This document shows positions 61,816 through 64,000 of a stretch of DNA of 64,000 nt, one piece after another; positions within the stretch are counted from its first letter, which is position 1; each line of letters opens with the position of its first letter. Where the stretch lies: the NCBI GenBank assembly GCA_020796225.1, contig CM036755.1, positions 62,184,652-62,248,651 of the forward strand. The letters run 5' to 3'. The notes beneath the pieces were generated by a model. That model was not told the origin of the DNA, ran no database searches, and worked only from the letters and a program-made list of their open reading frames with translations. Position numbers and translations under genes: made by a program. The DNA comes from Arion vulgaris (taxonomy: Eukaryota; Mollusca; Gastropoda; Stylommatophora; Arionidae).

Positions 61816-63180
61816 TATAATTTACTGGGCCGACAACAGGTTTTCTACTTACTAAAGTGGTCTGACATTTGTGTGTGTGTGAAACGATAGAACGTCAGTG
61901 TCTTTATTACACGATTTTGAGTCTTGTATATTTATCTACAAACAAATATTTAGTTAACGATATTGAGAGTGTTAAATTGATTTGTGCATATTGATTTTCA
62001 TTTAAAATGGGCAAAATGCTGTTTTGGATTAATGGAAGCTAAAAGTGTCTGACATTTGTGTGTAAATAAACGATAGAACGTCATGTTCTTGTCAGGCGGC
62101 TATGCCTGGCCGTGTAAGTAAACACAGTAAGTCAGTACATAGCAAGTTGCAGTTTAGCAATATATGGCATTGTCTTGAAGCGGTCAATACAAGATGTTAC
62201 ACGTGACAACTTCTGAGTTTTACACGTGTCTCTTGTCTTTCAGTTCATACATCAAGTTCTTCATTTGTCATAGTCTGGGCAGATGAATAGAATTAATTTA
62301 CTTAGCACGCATTTGCATAATCTTCTTCTTCTACTGTTTAATTCTTAGGAAAGACAAATCTATACATTTGAAATCAGAAGAGGTGGAGGGATGTCAGAAA
62401 TAAATGAATACACAATAACCATCCTAAATGCTTTACGTCTCCACTCTGGATTGTGAGTCAGGTTTACTCCTCTAGCTTCTGCTTAACTCGTGAGGACATA
62501 CAGGAACATAATGTCTCTAAGTACAACGTTTGATTGAAATCATTCGGATCAGAAAATCCAAGGAATGTTAATGTTCACAAGTTCTGCATAGAAAACATAT
62601 TAGATGATTGTCAGAAGGTTTAAGCACAAGAAAGGCAGTCTTCGTTACAATGACACTTTAGCATGGAATCAGATTAGTCTCCTATGAAATCATGCGTATC
62701 CAAAGTATATTTAGCTAGAATCAACCTTTATCCATGCATGTTTTCACAGTGCTCAATAAGTATGCTGCAGTAAGATTGAAACAGGATGGGCTAGAGACAT
62801 TGGATTGAGTCCTGGGGGGCATCGTCTTGACAAAGATCAGTTTATTTTGTGCCAGGGCATGCAGGTGTGAATGAAGTCGGGTATACGCTTCAGGTATGGC
62901 CTAGACGACAAAGTCCAGTTGCAATGGACAGCTGAATTAAATTTTCCTTAGTGAGTGTCTATATCGATTCATCCTTAATGCGGTGAATCTACAACACTAA
63001 CAGACTGCTAAAACTTAAGTTGGAATGGTCTGACAAGAATCGCTATTCTGGCAGAAAAGAAGAATTGTAGACAACGAAGAACCGGTTCGTTTAGTCCATA
63101 TGCTGATGGAATCGAGCATATGGATTCAATTGTTCGACGTGCAGTGATGTGATCCGACGTCCAAAGCTAATTAAATAAAC
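61816..63180. other. Flank with a short direct repeat and decayed SINE-K/LN8
   Basis: GTCTGACATTTGTGTGT...AACGATAGAACGTCA occurs twice (61859-61896 and 62047-62083), about 190 bp apart. 62200-62245 resembles LN8 and 62390-62510 a decayed SINE-K. The rest to 63180 has nothing recognised. Confidence 0.55.
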
Positions 63181-64000
63181 TATTAGATGATTTTGTGGTG
63201 TATTTTGACAAGAATTGAATGATAGTTCACACTATTCAGATGATTTTGTATTTTGTGACAAGAAAAGTATGATAGTCACAAATATATTAGAGATTTGTGG
63301 TAGTGTTTGTGACAAGAAAAGAATGTAGTTCACATATATTAGAGATTTGTGGATTGTGGAAAAAATGATGAGTCACAGGACAAATATATTGAGATTGAGT
63401 GATTTTACAGAAGAATGATAGTTCACAATATATTAGATATTTGTGTAGTGTTCTGTGACAAAATGAATGATAGTTAACAATATATTAGATGAGTTTGTGT
63501 AGTGAGATTGTGACAAGAAAGAATGATATTCAACAAATATTAAATGATTTGGGAAAGTTGTTAGTGCAAGAACAGAATGATAGTTAGCACAAATATTAAT
63601 ATTTTGAGAATGTTTGTCAACAGACGGAGTGTATTTATTGTATAGATTTTGGTAATGATTTGTACAAGAACAGAATGAATTCACAAAATATAATTAGATG
63701 ATTTGTGGTAGTGTTGGACCAAGAACAGAATATGAGTTCACCACTATTAGATAATTTGTATGTTTGGACAAGAATCAGAATGCTAGTTCAACATATATTA
63801 GATGATTTGTAGTGATTTGCAAGAACAGAATGATGAGTTCACACCAACATATTAGATGATGGTAGTGATTGCGACAAGATAGAATGATAGTTCCCAATAA
63901 GTATTAGATGATTTGTGGTAGTGATTGTGACAGAATGAAATTAGTTCTCACAATATATTAGATGATTTGGTGTGTAGTTGTGACAAAACAGAATGATAGA
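63180..64000. repeat. Ragged satellite, about 53-bp unit, running off the right edge
   Basis: Consensus pieces AGAATGATAGTTCACA, ATATATTAGATGATTTGTGG and TAGTGTTTGTGACAAGAA recur about 15 times, nearly every copy with several small deletions. Confidence 0.9.

Noticed and set aside
61859..62083. Direct repeats about 190 bp apart as LTRs or target duplications
   Set aside because: Only about 38 bp long, imperfect, and the interval has no element structure.

Overview
This is a window of an animal nuclear genome: AT-rich, intron-bearing and saturated with interspersed repeats. The two genes are typical bilaterian orthologues. The repeat load (tRNA-headed SINEs, many 5'-truncated LINE tails, minisatellites) suggests an invertebrate, possibly a mollusc or other lophotrochozoan. 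The species cannot be fixed from the sequence alone. No bacterial operon, CRISPR array, rRNA or stand-alone tRNA gene is visible.

Layout. (1) 1-18813, plus strand: the 3' part of WDR35 (IFT121), ten exons ending in the zinc-binding C-terminus; its 5' exons lie off the left edge. (2) 18814-38304: a 19.5 kb gene-poor interval of nested SINEs, LINE tails and several tandem arrays. (3) 38305-55752, minus strand: all nine coding exons of TXNDC5 (ERp46 / pretaporter), an ER protein with three CGHC thioredoxin domains and a terminal HDEL retrieval signal. (4) 55753-64000: the upstream flank of TXNDC5, with a TC/TA microsatellite, the longest LINE remnant of the window (reverse transcriptase), a full-length SINE, and at the right edge a ragged satellite. 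The two genes are convergent and functionally unrelated: ciliary retrograde transport versus disulfide formation in the secretory pathway.

Repeat families carry working labels here. SINE-A, SINE-B and SINE-C share a head of about 90 bp with the core GTAAGAGGCGACTAAGG. SINE-D and SINE-E share a tRNA-like head starting GGGTCTCTGT. SINE-F to SINE-L are further short families and FB is a foldback-like family. LN1-LN11 are LINE 3' ends, most recognisable by a C-terminal peptide of the type W-F/L/V-G-H...GRPRxxW.

The most unusual features are structural. A 70-bp piece from the 3' end of an LN2 LINE has expanded into about 40 tandem copies inside a TXNDC5 intron, with a ten-unit higher-order period. 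Other minisatellites were likewise born inside SINEs (48 bp x 8 in SINE-E; about 36 bp in SINE-D). An unclassified mobile segment occurs twice with target duplications, and a related unoccupied site lies nearby. TXNDC5 exon 6 carries an apparent one-base deletion, and one WDR35 intron uses a GC donor.
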